Assembly (NCBI RefSeq): GCF_002994745.2
Contig: NC_037090.1
Location: forward strand, 7,313,501-7,377,500
DNA: 64,000 bases
Origin: Rosa chinensis
Taxonomy: Eukaryota > Streptophyta > Magnoliopsida > Rosales > Rosaceae
Direction: 5' to 3'
The notes beneath the pieces are model-generated. The model did not search any database. It saw nothing but the letters and a program-made list of their open reading frames with translations, and had not been told where the DNA came from. Shown in pieces: positions 12,440 to 23,902 of the stretch. Positions within the stretch are counted from its first letter, which is position 1. Every line of letters begins with the position of its first letter. The position numbers were made by a program, and so were the translations under genes.

Positions 12440-13205
12440 CGTTATCAGCACGATACTCTAACCCAAGCCCTAGCCAGAAAAAAAAACCCTAACACCCGAA
12501 ATTTCTTTCACCAAAAACTGCCGCAAGCTCCTAGCCCTTGCTAGCCATACCGTGCGCTGATCCTACAGCCCTTGAGCACCCGTGTGCCTCCTACTTTCCC
12601 TGCAGCATCGTCGCACGCTTGCTGCCCCTACAGCACAGCAGCACGCTTGTTCCTGTGTAGATCAGACTATTTTCAAGCCCCGAAACGTCTTGATAGGGAC
12701 CTCAGATCAAAATTCATCCTTCATCAAAGTTGTTTGTCTCTGCCTCTTCTATCTGACCTCCAAATTTCAGACCTATTGGAGTCGTTTTGAGATTCGTACA
12801 CCAATCGAAGTGGGAGCTGTTCATAAGGGAATCTGCTCCGAATTTCAACAAGTAAGTTTTAAAGATTAAAGTTCCTGCTTTCTTGTCTTTTAAATTCCTT
12901 TATTTTCTGCAGGATTTTCAATATACGAACATGGGTTCAATTATTTAATAAAGCGGAATTGTGAGGATTCACGCTTAATGAATTAAGAGTGTTCGTATGA
13001 ACTAAGAGTGTTCCTAATGCTTGGACTAAGAGCGTCTGTAAGCATCAAATTGTGACCATATTAAAACATTATTGTTTGGTCTAATCCAAAAGAGATTTTT
13101 GGAAATTGTTTTCTTGGTAGCATAGCTCGGAAATCTTATTATTTTAGTTTTCGTGGAAGTTTAGCTCCGAAACTAATATATCTTTTTTTTTTTTTTTTTT
13201 TCAGG

Positions 13206-14183
13206 ATGTCGAATGAACCTAGACTCAACTTTTCCATGCTTGACTCAACAGGCTTGGATTACCACAGTTGGGTAACCGATGTTGAGAACCACCTCACTTC
13301 AAAGGGAATATCACCCATAATCCAGGCACGTAACCCGGATCATGTGTTCGTGCGAATACCTACAAAGCATGCTCAAGCAGTTATCTTGATGCGACACCAT
13401 ATGGACAAGGCACTCAGATTGGAGTATACGTCGATCAAGGATGCAAGAGAGCTATGGGTAGCGCTAGAAGAGCTCTTTGGCAATGTCCAAGATTCCCTCC
13501 TCCCTGACTTGAAGGTTCAATGGAACAATCTGCGCTTTGGTGATTTCAAGTCTGTTGCTGAATATAATTCAGAAGCTCTTTGCCTACAGTCCATGTTGAG
13601 GTTTTGTGGACAACCTGTCACAGAGCAAGAGCTAATAGAGAAAACTCTCTCCACCTTCCCCGTTTCAGCTATTGTGGTATCAAAGCAATACCGCACTGAA
13701 GTCAATGCTGGACGGATCACAAGGTTTCAACAGCTTCTCAATCTCATATCTGTAGCTGAGAAACATGATAACATACTCGTGAGGAATTATAATTCAAGGC
13801 CCATTGGAACTAAAAGCATTCATGAGGCGAATTATAATGCACCCAAAAGAGGGCGCAAGGAGCGGAAGCCTAAGAATAAGGGATATGAGGGACGTATAGG
13901 TCCATATAACCTCCCTAACAAGGAAGAAAACCACAGGTTTGGTGCGGATACAAGTGGTGGCAATGCCACACGTGGGAGAGGTGGTCGTGGTATCCCTGGT
14001 CGTGGTGGTGGCGCCATGGGTCGTGGTGGTGGCACCAACCCTCCTAGGGAACTCCCACAACGTGCACCTTAGTTAAAGGGAGGCAACCACAATGACATGT
14101 GTCATCAATGTGGATCAAGTGAGCATTGGTTCAAGCAATGCAAGGAAAGCGAGCAATTAGCTTCAAGATACAGGGGCATATAG
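13206..14183 (+). pseudogene. Copia-1 gag with broken junction to its zinc knuckle
   Basis: The frame from ATG at 13206 gives 288 residues of copia gag, with the conserved WVTDVENHLTSKG region and a basic Arg/Gly-rich end. An in-frame TAG at 14070-14072 cuts it. Reading on in the same frame, a zinc knuckle CHQCGSSEHWFKQC (C-x2-C-x4-H-x4-C) follows, then a TAG at 14181-14183. A run of T and a CAG acceptor-like site precede the start, as expected for a spliced leader. A further Glu-rich stretch (14199-14310) lies in another frame. Confidence 0.85.
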
Positions 14184-14664
14184 GGACCTGAGGGAGCAAG
14201 AAGTGTACCTTGCAGAAGAAGAAGAAGAAAATGGTGGAGACATCCATCTCACCATAGAGGACTTCAAAGCTGACGATGAAGTGCACAAGGATGCCGCAGA
14301 CTTTGATTAGATTAGTCCTTTAATTTTCCAACAATTTTTGTAATGGCAAATATGCCTTAGTCAATAAATGACAATTGTATTAAACTCTTTCTTATGTGGT
14401 GCACCCAATGAAATATGATGTCTAGGAAAATCATTGAGATTAATGGTACTTAAGAGAGCCTCGCTCCAACAACATCTCTCTCTATTTTCCTGGTCATATT
14501 TGATTGGAGTTACCAAACGGATAAAGTGTCTTAGTTTGATTTTATTTTGGATTATACTTTTTGGGACCTTTGATGTAATCATTGGCTATATTTATTAATA
14601 AAGTATCGTATTATTATTCGATGTCATGGACATGTTTTAATTCCTAACTTTATTATTTTTCAGT
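14184..14664 (+). other. Non-coding gag-pol spacer of copia-1
   Basis: Holds an acidic tail in a shifted frame up to about 14310, then some 350 bp without coding potential. It contains aataaatgac-type poly-A signals and ends in a T-rich stretch with a CAG just before the protease ATG. The equivalent spacer exists in copia-2 (about 23621-23900), so it is a shared feature of the family. Confidence 0.6.
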
Positions 14665-14949
14665 ATGTTTCCTGGAGAGTTGGAATACCTTGTTGATAGT
14701 GGCACCACACATACTATATTGCGATATAGGCAACTATTTCTATGGATGACTCCTAGTCGATCTTCTGTGACTACGATGGCTGGACCATCACAACTGATTA
14801 ATGGTCAAGGACCAGCTCTGATGTTGCCAAATGGCACAAGTATTAATGTCACCGAAGCTCTATATGCTCCTAGGGCTGGAAGGACCCTATTGAGTTTTAA
14901 AGATATAAAAACCAATGATTTTCATGTGGAAACACATTGTGAGAATTGA
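14665..14949 (+). pseudogene. Copia-1 aspartic protease fragment
   Basis: Starts MFPGELEYLVDSGTTHTI; the D-S-G active site of the retroviral-type protease is intact. The frame ends at a TGA (14947-14949) where copia-2 has GGA. The region is wholly absent from copia-2. Confidence 0.82.
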
Positions 14950-16251
14950 CAAGAGTTCATTTGCATCACCTCTAATGACTACGGATATAAACGAGTATTA
15001 GAGAAACTTATGTGTCGATCTAGTGGGTTGTATGCAACCACTATTTGAATTATTGACTCCAACCATGTCATGAGAGATGACTTATGGGATTCTGACATAT
15101 ATAGGCTTTGGCATGATCGTTTGGGACACCCAGGTTGTGATATGATGATCCGTATATTAAAGACTTCACACGGACATCCATTTTTCAAAACGAAAAGAAG
15201 TCAGAACCAAAATTCTATTCAAGGTAGGGCTAGCGCCGCCTACCCCCTGCTGCCCAAAAGTGGTATTGACGCCACCAATTCCTCCTTGGTTCCTATTTCT
15301 ACTTTTAAAGTCAATTGTGACTTCGTGGCTCAATCAGATACTTCCCTGGTTGCTTCTACAGCCCATCTTTCGTTTTGCAAAGCATGCTCTTTAGCAAAAT
15401 TAGGATCTAGAAATCCTATGCAAAGGACACTAAGGAAAATATTCCATTCTTACAAAGAATCCAAGGTGACATTTGTGGACCAATTCGACCAACTTGCGGA
15501 CCATTTAGATATTTTATGGTGTTGGTTGATGCATCGACACGATGGTCACATGTCATGCTATTGTCCACAAGAATGCTGCATTTGCTAAACTCTAGCATAA
15601 ATCATTAAATTAAGGGATCACCACCCTGATCATCCCATTAATTCAATTCGTCTTGACAATGCTGGAGAGTTTACATCAAAAACGTTTGATGACTATTGCA
15701 TGTCCATTAGGATTGAGGTTGAACACCCTGTTCCTCATGTTCACACCCAAAATAGTCTCGCAGAAGCTGCCATTAAAATACTTCAAATGGTCGTTAGAGC
15801 ATTGGTTATGTGCACCAATCTCCCTGTTTCTGCTTGGGGCTATGCAATATTGCATGCAGCTGTGCTCATTCGTCTGAGGCCTACTGCCACTCAACTCTTT
15901 TCTGCGTCTCAGATGGTTACTGGATATGAGCCTGATGTCTCACACTTACACATATTTGGGTGTACAATTTATGTGCCAATTGTGCCACCACAGCGCACCA
16001 AAATGGGTCCTCAAAGACGATTAGGCATTTACGTTGGATATGACTCTCCAAACATTATCCGCTACTTAGAACCCTTGACAGGCGATCTATTTATCGCTAG
16101 ATTTGCGGATTGTCACTTTGATGAAACTGTCTTCCCGTCGTTAGGAGGATATAGGAACAATAATGTTCAACAAGAACGACAGGAATTGTCTGGTCTGTCC
16201 CCACTTTGTCTCATTTTGATCCCCGAACCGCACAGTCCAAAATTGAAGTAA
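14950..16251 (+). pseudogene. Copia-1 integrase region, several frames
   Basis: Fragments in order: GAG-pre-integrase (LWHDRLGHPG, first two zinc ligands), the CKAC pair of the HHCC finger, then after a frameshift near 15420-15480 the core with LDNAGEF and LAEAAIK, carrying the second catalytic D and the E. A stop at about 15046 and frameshifts inactivate it. An unusually long spacer separates the HH and CC pairs of the zinc finger. Confidence 0.82.
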
Positions 16252-16286
16252 GAAGAATTCTCGATCTTTAGAACGTAGCAGACTCT

Positions 16287-17140
16287 ATGCCTGATGCGTT
16301 TTCTGATATCACTAAAGTGACAAGATCACATATACCTACTGTGAACGTGCCTGCAAGGATTGATGTCCCTAAAAATCATGGACATGGCGCCACCCATAGA
16401 GGTATTGGGCATGGCGCTGCCACTACTAATAGTGATGGCAATGTGGCTCAGGCCGGGCTTCCAGCAAGGAAACGTGGGAGGCCCAAGGTTTGATGGATTC
16501 TCGCCCGAGAAAGAAAGCGAGTTTGGCACAGAAAGATCCATCAATCATCGACATAAATAATCCGTCTCATGAAGATATTCCGGATTATGGTTATATCCAA
16601 GAGATATCATTGGGGGACGCTCCAATGTCAGAACCAACTCCAGAGAATAGAGAGATCTCCATAAATTACACTAGTGTACATGAGATGATGGATAGAAATT
16701 CTATGGCAATTGATGATGCATTTGCATATCATATTGCGAAAGGGATTATAGAATATGATGATATCGAACCTCGCTCTGTTGAAGAATGTCAACGAAGAGC
16801 AGATTGGCCTAAATGGAAAGATGCGATCCAGGTTGAATTGGATTCACTAACAAAGAGACAGGTATTTGGGCCTGTAACGCAGACACCCCCAAGTGTAAAA
16901 CCTGTTGGCCATAATGGGTCTTTGTTAGAAAGCGTAATGAGAAAAATGAGGTTTTTAGATACAAAGCCCGCCTTGTGGCACAAGGTATCTCACAACGCCC
17001 TGAAATCGACTTCAAGGAGACATATTCTCCTGTAATGGATGTTATAACGTTCCGCTACCTTGTCAGTTTGGTAGTTTCCGAAAAACTTGACATGCAGCTT
17101 ATGGATATAGTTACAGCATATCTCTATAGGGATCTAAATT

Positions 17141-17176
<36 letters not shown>

Positions 17177-17953
17177 GGTTCCAGATGCACTTCAATTACC
17201 CAAGTCAAGTGGCTCTAAACCACAAAACGCGTTTTCAATAAGATTGAGACGCTCACTATATGGATTGAAACAATAAGAACGGATGTGGTATAACCGTCTA
17301 AGTGACTACTTGATTAGGAAGCGATATGTCAACAATGAAATATTCTCATGCGTGTTTATAAAGAGGACAAGTTCCAGATTTGCAATTGTAGCAGTTTATG
17401 TCGATGACATGAACCTAATTGGAACTCTAGATGAGTTAAAGGAAACTGCTGCTAAGTACTTGAAATCAGAATTTGAGATGAAAGATCTTGGGAAAACACG
17501 GTTTTTCCTCGGACTAGAACTCGAGCACCGTAGTGATGGGATCCATCAGTCAACATATACTAAAAAATTATTGAAGTGAATCAAATCATGCAGAGATTAT
17601 TGCTCTACATGAAGCCGTGCGAGAATGCATATGGCTAAGGTCTGTAGTTAGACACATTCGAGGAACTTGTGGTTTGAAGTTTACCACAAATGAACCTACA
17701 TGCATTTATGAAGATAATGGAGCTTGTATTGAGCAAATGAAGTTAGATTTCATCAAGGTCGACAACACCAAGCATATATCGCGCGCCTAAGTTCTTTTAC
17801 AATCAGCAATAACAATCACTTCTAAATATTGAAGTGAATCAAATCCGTTCAGAGGATAATGTAGCGGACTTGTTTACCAAGTTGTTACCTAAATCCACCT
17901 TCGAGAAACATGTGAAGAGCATCGGATTAAGAAAGTTATCAAAACTCCCATAA
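16287..17953 (+). pseudogene. Copia-1 reverse transcriptase and deleted RNase H
   Basis: Fragments of the RT domain: the N-terminal part (16490-16910), a one-base loss after PSVKPVGH shifting frame, a TA microsatellite (about 17146-17173) interrupting DLNSEIYMKVP, then the catalytic YVDD (near 17400). At about 17577 sequence jumps to a late RNase H piece (NHAEIIALHEAV), so some 650 bp found in copia-2 are missing. The terminal segment reads KLSKLP then a stop at 17951-17953. Confidence 0.82.
17146..17173 (+). repeat. (TA)n expansion within copia-1 RT
   Basis: About 14 TA units where copia-2 has only three and a half at the same codon positions (26227-26234). The expansion breaks the RT reading frame. 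Confidence 0.85.
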
Positions 17954-18326
17954 TTGTAGAAATTAGGGGGAGACCTTGACATCAGGGGGAGGTATGATGT
18001 CTACATGTTCGATCTCGAAGAGTGAAGGACGTGTTGTGCTCTTTTTGCCCTTCGACCAGGGTTATTTTTGTCCCATAGAGTTTTTGTTACCTAGGAAGGT
18101 TTTTAGTGAGGCAACGATCAAAGCATCATCACCGAGTTTGAGTGGCATAAGGGGGAGTGTTGAAGGATGTCGACTACTCCACATTCACGCGCGTTGTGCT
18201 CTTTTTCTCCTTCAACTAAGGTTGTTTTTTCCCACAGGGTTTTTATTACTTGGCAAGGTTTTTGACGAGGCAACTTAGAAGCGCATAGCAGAGGCAACAC
18301 TATTGACATGGAATATCCAAGGGGAG

Positions 18327-18530
18327 TGTTGTGAATGATAATGACTATTCATGCAATAGGTATTGCTTAATGTATGCGATTGACAGACTTGTAATGTATG
18401 CGATTGACATACTTGTAATGTGCGATTGATTAGTATAGCTATTATGTATTGCCTTTTGTATACATGATGTAACCCTATATAAATCTCATGGTGAGATGAA
18501 TACAATACAATTATCCAATTCTCTACAACA
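18327..18530 (+). repeat. 3' LTR of copia-1
   Basis: 204 bp, TGTTGTGAATG to CTACAACA, preceded by the purine-rich ccaaggggag. It differs from the 5' LTR at many scattered positions. Confidence 0.93.
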
Positions 18531-20499
18531 ATTTTTTTTTTTTGGTAATAAAAAAATAAAAAAGATAACACCTAAGGGAGGGATATGAAGGCAAGACCCC
18601 TTAGAAGAAGCAACAAAACCAAAAGGCAACCAAAACATAAGTAAGATTAAGCATAGCCGATTTAGGGTATGGAAGTGACTTTCTCTCTCTCTATCTTGTT
18701 TGTAGTCGAAAGGCAGTACGTACAATTTCAAGATCGTTTTTCTTCATTCAAATATCCTACCTCCATCTCTTCTACATATCCTCACCCCTTCCAATCTCCC
18801 TCCCTTTGATCGGCCTCTGATTGACTACTATACCTCTCCTGTTCATCTTTTGTTTCTCCCTAAATATCCAAATGGCAGGTGTCGTGGTGGCAGTCTCATC
18901 CAAGTTAGCCGCGGCTCTGGCCATCAGCGTAGGTAGTGGGGAGCCCCCAGTTGACTCGGTGGCGGAATATATTCTTAGTTCACCTTATGTTTTCATGTCT
19001 CAGATTTGGTCTTGGTTTATTGATCCTGGCAGTAGAGGCTTTGTTTGGTGCTGGGGGTGAAATTGGCTGCATAGATGCTGGCGCGGGCAAGGTTGCTGAT
19101 GTTGGCGATGTTGCTAGTGTATGGATGACTAGGTGTCATGAGTTGCACTTCAGAGTAGTGCCATTGTAACACTTTATGAAGGAGATGTCCAAGAGGGGCA
19201 AGCATTGGGAACTAATGGCAAGCTTGGAGCTAAATGAAGGTAGAGTGGCATTGTCTTAATTACATGGAACTTTGTGATTTTCTAGTTTGAGGTACCTTGG
19301 CTTGGAATTTGGCAAAACTCAAAACGTGAGAAATGTCAAGGACCTCGAGACGATTTCAATGCACTTGATAGCATGTCATTTGGAATTCATATGAATTAGT
19401 TATGGATTATTATTTGCTTCATATATTTTGATGTCTCCTCTCACCTTGGCTATTTAATCTCGATATGTTCTATAGGTGGATACATAGTGTCTAGCTCTTC
19501 ATCACCCCCAGTGCTAGTCTTCATGGGGCACTAAGTGAGCTTCTCCTAGGCACCCGTTAGGGCCTACGACCTAGGAGCTGGGCATATATCATCAAAAAGG
19601 GACGGCATACGTTTCAATGAGTCAGGAAGTCTCATGGACAGTATCAGCTTTAAAAGCTGGTATTGCGGGTCAGCATTGAAGGCGAGGTTCATATGTGGGC
19701 AGTCCTTATGCTAGCGACTGCTTTAGACAAACATATAGACTTACGGAAGATATGTCTAGACCTCATGGTAGTCATTGGCCATGGAGTAAGCGACAAGGGT
19801 ATGAGTGAACCTTGCCCAAAGGAAAGTTGTGCCAGCAAGCACAGGACAAGTGACACCGTGCTAAAGCAAAGGAAGCTAAAGGGGGGCATCAAGAATGAGT
19901 TGCTCACTCAAGCGACGTGACAACAGGCAGGATGACGTGCATGCTTGAGGATTGGTCTACGGGCGAGAGCAGGACTTAGAGGCATGACAAACATCAAACC
20001 GATAACAATGCTAACCTCGGTGAAAAGGTAAGGCCGTAAGGCCAAGATCACTTATTAGGAAGACGCTCTAGGATTGAGTTGCGGGCAAGTATTGCCCATG
20101 AGCCGAGTGAGCCGTGCAGGTGATGTCTACAAGGCTAATGAGATGTGCAAACTACTAAGGAATGGCCCAATGAGGGAATGTAAAGGTTAACTAGGTCTTG
20201 GCGTGATGTCATGCCACTTGCTATCTATGTGTGAGATGCACGTGGGTTAGTAATAGGCTGACACACGCTAAGATGACATGGAGTCGATTGGATGAGTGTC
20301 TTTAGAAGATGACCCTGACACAAGGAAGAAATCAATAAATCATAAGGCATGAGACTCCAGTGTGAGTAGCTTTCGTTGGTTAAACCCTATAAGTAAGGGG
20401 ATGACATGTGAATGGTCTAATAGATAAGAGAAGCACACGAAGAAAAGGAAATTGGAGCCTTATGGAAGGAAGGATGATAGGCTGGCCTTAGTTTAGAGG
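18531..20499. other. Unidentified decayed sequence between copia elements
   Basis: A poly-T followed by ggtaataaaaaaataaaaaaga (18532-18562) looks like the 3' tail of a minus-strand LINE. From 18850 to 20500 the sequence is GC-richer than its surroundings and has scattered short open frames, none recognisable. It is probably a decayed repeat, but I cannot place it in a family. Confidence 0.35.
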
Positions 20500-20999
20500 A
20501 ACCTTGGTGCCTCACGAGCATATTCTGCTGCATGATCGTGACACTAGGGCTTCCAATGGATTCTGGGCTTCTGGGCCTCTGTTTTCGGATGGGCTATTGG
20601 GCTTGGAAACCCAATAGATTTGTTTATTTAAGTTTTTTGTTTATTTTGTTTTGTTGGAATCAAGAGTGGGAGCTTGATCTCCTTATTTTTTTTTTTTTTC
20701 ATTTACCCTTTGTTGTTGGGCTTGAAGTAACAGGATGAGCCTAGCACACTGTGTTTAGGTTTTCTTTCTTTATTTTTAGTTTTTTGTATGCGGGTCAATA
20801 GTGGGGTGTGTCGTTATTTTTTAGTATGGACGTGGCGGGCTTACCCCACTTATTATCCTGTATATGTGGATCTTAAGAGCTGGAGTCTTTGTTACTACAT
20901 AGGGGCTTATTTCCAGACTGTTTTTAACTCCGTGTAACATTTGGTTACTATTTGTACACCTCTTTTCATAAAAATAATAATAACAAAAAAAAAAAAAAA
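20500..20999 (+). mobile_element. Probable LINE-type 3' tail
   Basis: Ends in ttcataaaaataataataac followed by about 15 A, which looks like a plus-strand non-LTR retroposon terminus. No coding domain is visible upstream. Confidence 0.35.
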
Positions 21000-21225
21000 C
21001 TAATTGACTCAAAAATCAAGAGGCGTAACGAGCGTCTGATTCTGGTTAGGGGTTAAGGATCTCATGAATATCTTTTGGTCTTCAATTTATTATTTTGAGA
21101 CTTAAAAGGATTCTCATATTCCAGAATTGCTTCACCTTCATCAAACCAGGAACACAAAGGACTTCTCAACCTGAGCATATGACCAAGGGACTCTTCATTT
21201 TCCAAATCACCTAATAGATTTTAGC

Positions 21226-21497
21226 TCAATAACCACTAGATTCTACCAAAGCAGAATTTATATTATTTGTGCCAAGCAAAGTGTCATTGCGCTTTCTAAC
21301 TGTGTCTTGCTCATCTGCAACAATGCTCTCACATTGCTGCATCTGAGCAAGAATCTCAAAACTACTACTAGTGAAAATATTGACATTAACATTACTCGGA
21401 GAATTTGTTAGAACTGAACTTGCAACTGGGCTTGGAATATTCTGTCCTATCTCTTGTACTATTGGAATAATGGCTTGCTCTACAACAAATAGAGCAA
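21226..21497 (-). pseudogene. Coding-like fragment interrupted by copia-2 (right half)
   Basis: On the minus strand an open frame reads from the copia-2 insertion site to a TGA at 21228-21226, including VQEIGQNIPSPVASSVLTN and FEILAQMQQCESIVADEQD. Its other half lies beyond copia-2 (28021-28110), and the frame joins across the insertion once the element and one AGCAA copy are ignored. The style suggests a transposon ORF1-like protein, but the family is uncertain. Confidence 0.45.
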
Positions 21498-21705
21498 TGT
21501 TGAAGGAAAATCAAGTTTAGTGTGCCTTATCAAACTAGGAATAGGAATAGGAGAGAAGGTTCTAGATTTCCCAATCCTACACGGATTGGTATTCCTTGTA
21601 ACATTAGAACTAGCACTTTGTAATCCCTATATATAGGGCTCCTATTCTCAATAATAAGAACACATCTCTCTCATCAATCTCTCTCAAATACATTATACTT
21701 AAACA
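21498..21705 (+). repeat. 5' LTR of copia-2
   Basis: 208 bp, TGTTGAAGG to CTTAAACA, with a ccctatatatagggc palindromic TATA-like box near 21630. The primer-binding region cgttatcagcacga follows directly. Confidence 0.96.
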
Positions 21706-22294
21706 CGTTATCAGCACGACTCTAACCACAAAACAGAAAACCAAAACTCATTCACAAAGCAGCCCCTAGCCCGAGCTAGCCGAGCCTTCGCTGCAGCCCG
21801 AGCTCCCGTGTGCTTGCAACCTTGCACAGCAGCCCCTGCTGCCCCCTTCCTGCAGCCCTACGTTCCAGCCTGCTGCCACCGAAGCATCCCTGCTGCGCAA
21901 ACAAGCCAACGCACACCCACTGCATCTTTTTTCCGTTCCTGTGCACGTCCGTCTTCTTGCAAGCCTCGAAACGTCTAGTTCGGAAGCTCAGATCGAAAAA
22001 CTTTCTTCATCAAAGTTGTTCGTCTCTGTCTCTTCCATCTAACCTCCGAATTTCAGCCTTATCGGAGTCATATTGAGATCTGTACACCAATCGAGGTACA
22101 AGCTGTTCAGAACAGAATCTGCTCCGAATTTTCACCAAGTAAGTATTCAAAAGAGTAAGTTTTGAAGTTCCTATAATTCGGAATTTATATTACTTCTTCT
22201 TTTCTCGGGGACTTGAAAACCTCCCTTCTTCTACATCCCACCTTTCTTATAACGTGGGTTCGATCATTGAAAAGCGGAATCGTGGGGATTCACG

Positions 22295-22415
22295 CAATTA
22301 ACGAACTAAGAGCGTTCGTAAGACTTCGGACTAAGAGCGTCCGTAAGCATCGATTTAACGAACTAAGAGCGTTCGTATGCTACGGACTAAGAGCGTTCGT
22401 GAGCATCCATTTTGA
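22295..22415 (+). repeat. Leader tandem repeat of copia-2
   Basis: Four to five imperfect copies of a (c/g)aactaagagcgttcgta unit, with spacing of about 25-35 bp, lie upstream of gag. A shorter version is at 12970-13045 in copia-1, so the repeat is a family trait. Confidence 0.75.
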
Positions 22416-22558
22416 CCATACAAACATCATTGTTTCGGTCTAATCCAATTATTCTTGGAAATAGATTTCTTGGTAGCATAGCTCGGAAATCTTATTTATA
22501 TTAGTTTTCGTGGAAGCATTGACTCCGAAACTAACTTGTTCTTGTTTCATCTTTCAGG

Positions 22559-23620
22559 ATGTCAAACATGAACAAACTCGATTTTGTTCCATTGGATTAT
22601 GCAGGCAAAAGGTACTTAATTTGGGTCACTGGTGTCGAGATCCACCTTATTGCCCGTGATTTATTGCATACAATCCAAGAGCTTTGTCCTATTGAAACAG
22701 CTCCAGACCCTCAGACTGAGAAAGATAATTCCAAGGCACTTGCCTTCATGAAACGTCACATGGATAGTGACCTACAGTTTGAGTTCATAAATGAGGAAAG
22801 CGCCATAAAGCTTTGGCATGTGCTTCGCGAACGATATGGCAATGTTCGTGACTCCATACTTCCGAATACAGAAGCAGAATGGAAAGATCTTCGCTTCTCT
22901 AAATTTGACACTGTCATGCAATTTTATTCGGAAGCTCTCAGCATCAGAGCAATGATGCGTCTCTGTGGAAAAACAATCACAGAAGACCAATTGATTGAGA
23001 AAACCCTCAATACCTTCCCCGTCTATGCTATGAGGTCCTCTGACTTATTCCGGACTCATGTAAATGCAAGACGGATCACAAGTTTCCAACAGCTTATTGA
23101 AGCTATGGCCACTGCTGAAAGACATGGCAATGAACTTGTGCAAAGAGAATTTGATAGGCTTCAAGAGAGCCATCAAGAGCATCGTCCTATGGATAGAGAA
23201 AGTCACCATCGACGTCATGATCCATACGATCGAAATGCTCAAGAAGGTAATCGCTCAAGGCGACAATCACACGACCGTAGGAGGCGTGATTTTGAGGGAA
23301 ATAGGGTTGGAAACCATGGAGCCAACGTTGGCCATGGGCACCACTTTCCAACGCCACCAGTCCTAAGGACTATGCATATTGCGCCAATGCGCCTCAATCA
23401 AGGGAGAATCCTCTTTATGGTGTCTATTTCTGATATGGAACGTCTGATCAATGGACCTGAATTTGCAATGTACCTACGGAGGTCGTCGCATCATGGTGAT
23501 CAAGACTTCGAGTTCACAAAGACTTTAAATCTGGCGATGAAGACAAAATGCCGCAGATTTTTTTATAGTCTTTTATTTTTCCAAGAATTATGTAATGGCT
23601 ATTATGCCTTAAATCAATAA
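22559..23620 (+). CDS. Copia-2 gag, lacking the zinc knuckle
   Basis: 353-residue open frame starting MSNMNKLDF just after a CAG acceptor-like site. Residues 1-200 match the copia gag core (WVTGVEIHL, the AIKLWHVLRERYGNVRDS segment, LIEKTLNTFPVYAM). Residues about 205-270 are Arg/His-rich. No C-x2-C-x4-H-x4-C motif is present, unlike in copia-1; the region where it should lie appears deleted and is followed by a tail with no gag motif. The frame ends in the gag-pol spacer. Confidence 0.85.
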   Translation: MSNMNKLDFVPLDYAGKRYLIWVTGVEIHLIARDLLHTIQELCPIETAPDPQTEKDNSKALAFMKRHMDSDLQFEFINEESAIKLWHVLRERYGNVRDSILPNTEAEWKDLRFSKFDTVMQFYSEALSIRAMMRLCGKTITEDQLIEKTLNTFPVYAMRSSDLFRTHVNARRITSFQQLIEAMATAERHGNELVQREFDRLQESHQEHRPMDRESHHRRHDPYDRNAQEGNRSRRQSHDRRRRDFEGNRVGNHGANVGHGHHFPTPPVLRTMHIAPMRLNQGRILFMVSISDMERLINGPEFAMYLRRSSHHGDQDFEFTKTLNLAMKTKCRRFFYSLLFFQELCNGYYALNQ

Positions 23621-23902
23621 AATGACTTATTGTATTAACTCTTTCCATCTAGGCGTACTCAAGAGTACTTGTGATGTCTAGGCAAGGTTTGATCTGAGAG
23701 AACGGTTTTAAAAGTGAGCAACGCTCCACCAAAATCTCGCCTTACCTTACCTGGTCACAACTAAATTGAAATTACCGAAAGGATTGAGTGACTACGATTT
23801 ATCTACGGTTTGATTTTTATATTGGATTAGATTTTGGTCAAGAAACTTTGATGTAATCATTGGCTATTATTAATAAAGTATCGATTTATTTTATCTCATG
23901 TC

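Larger units (their letters stand above)
12236..18530 (+). mobile_element. Copia-1: full-length but decayed Ty1/copia LTR retrotransposon
   Basis: Bounded by two 204-bp LTRs that start TG and end CA. Inside, in copia order, are relics of gag, zinc knuckle, protease, integrase, reverse transcriptase and a partial RNase H, with multiple stops and frameshifts. A purine-rich aggggagtg precedes the 3' LTR. The flanking five bases (AAATT and ATTTT) do not form a clean target duplication. Many small LTR differences, pol disruptions and an internal deletion show it is much older than the related copia-2 at 21498-28015. Confidence 0.93.

Noticed and set aside
12231..18535. Target duplication around copia-1
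   Set aside because: AAATT and ATTTT agree at only three of five bases, and the right flank is a poly-T tract.
18880..19170. Possible gene with MAGVVVAVSSKLAAALAIS start
   Set aside because: The frame is short, meets stops, and no family is recognised; neighbouring sequence looks like decayed repeat.
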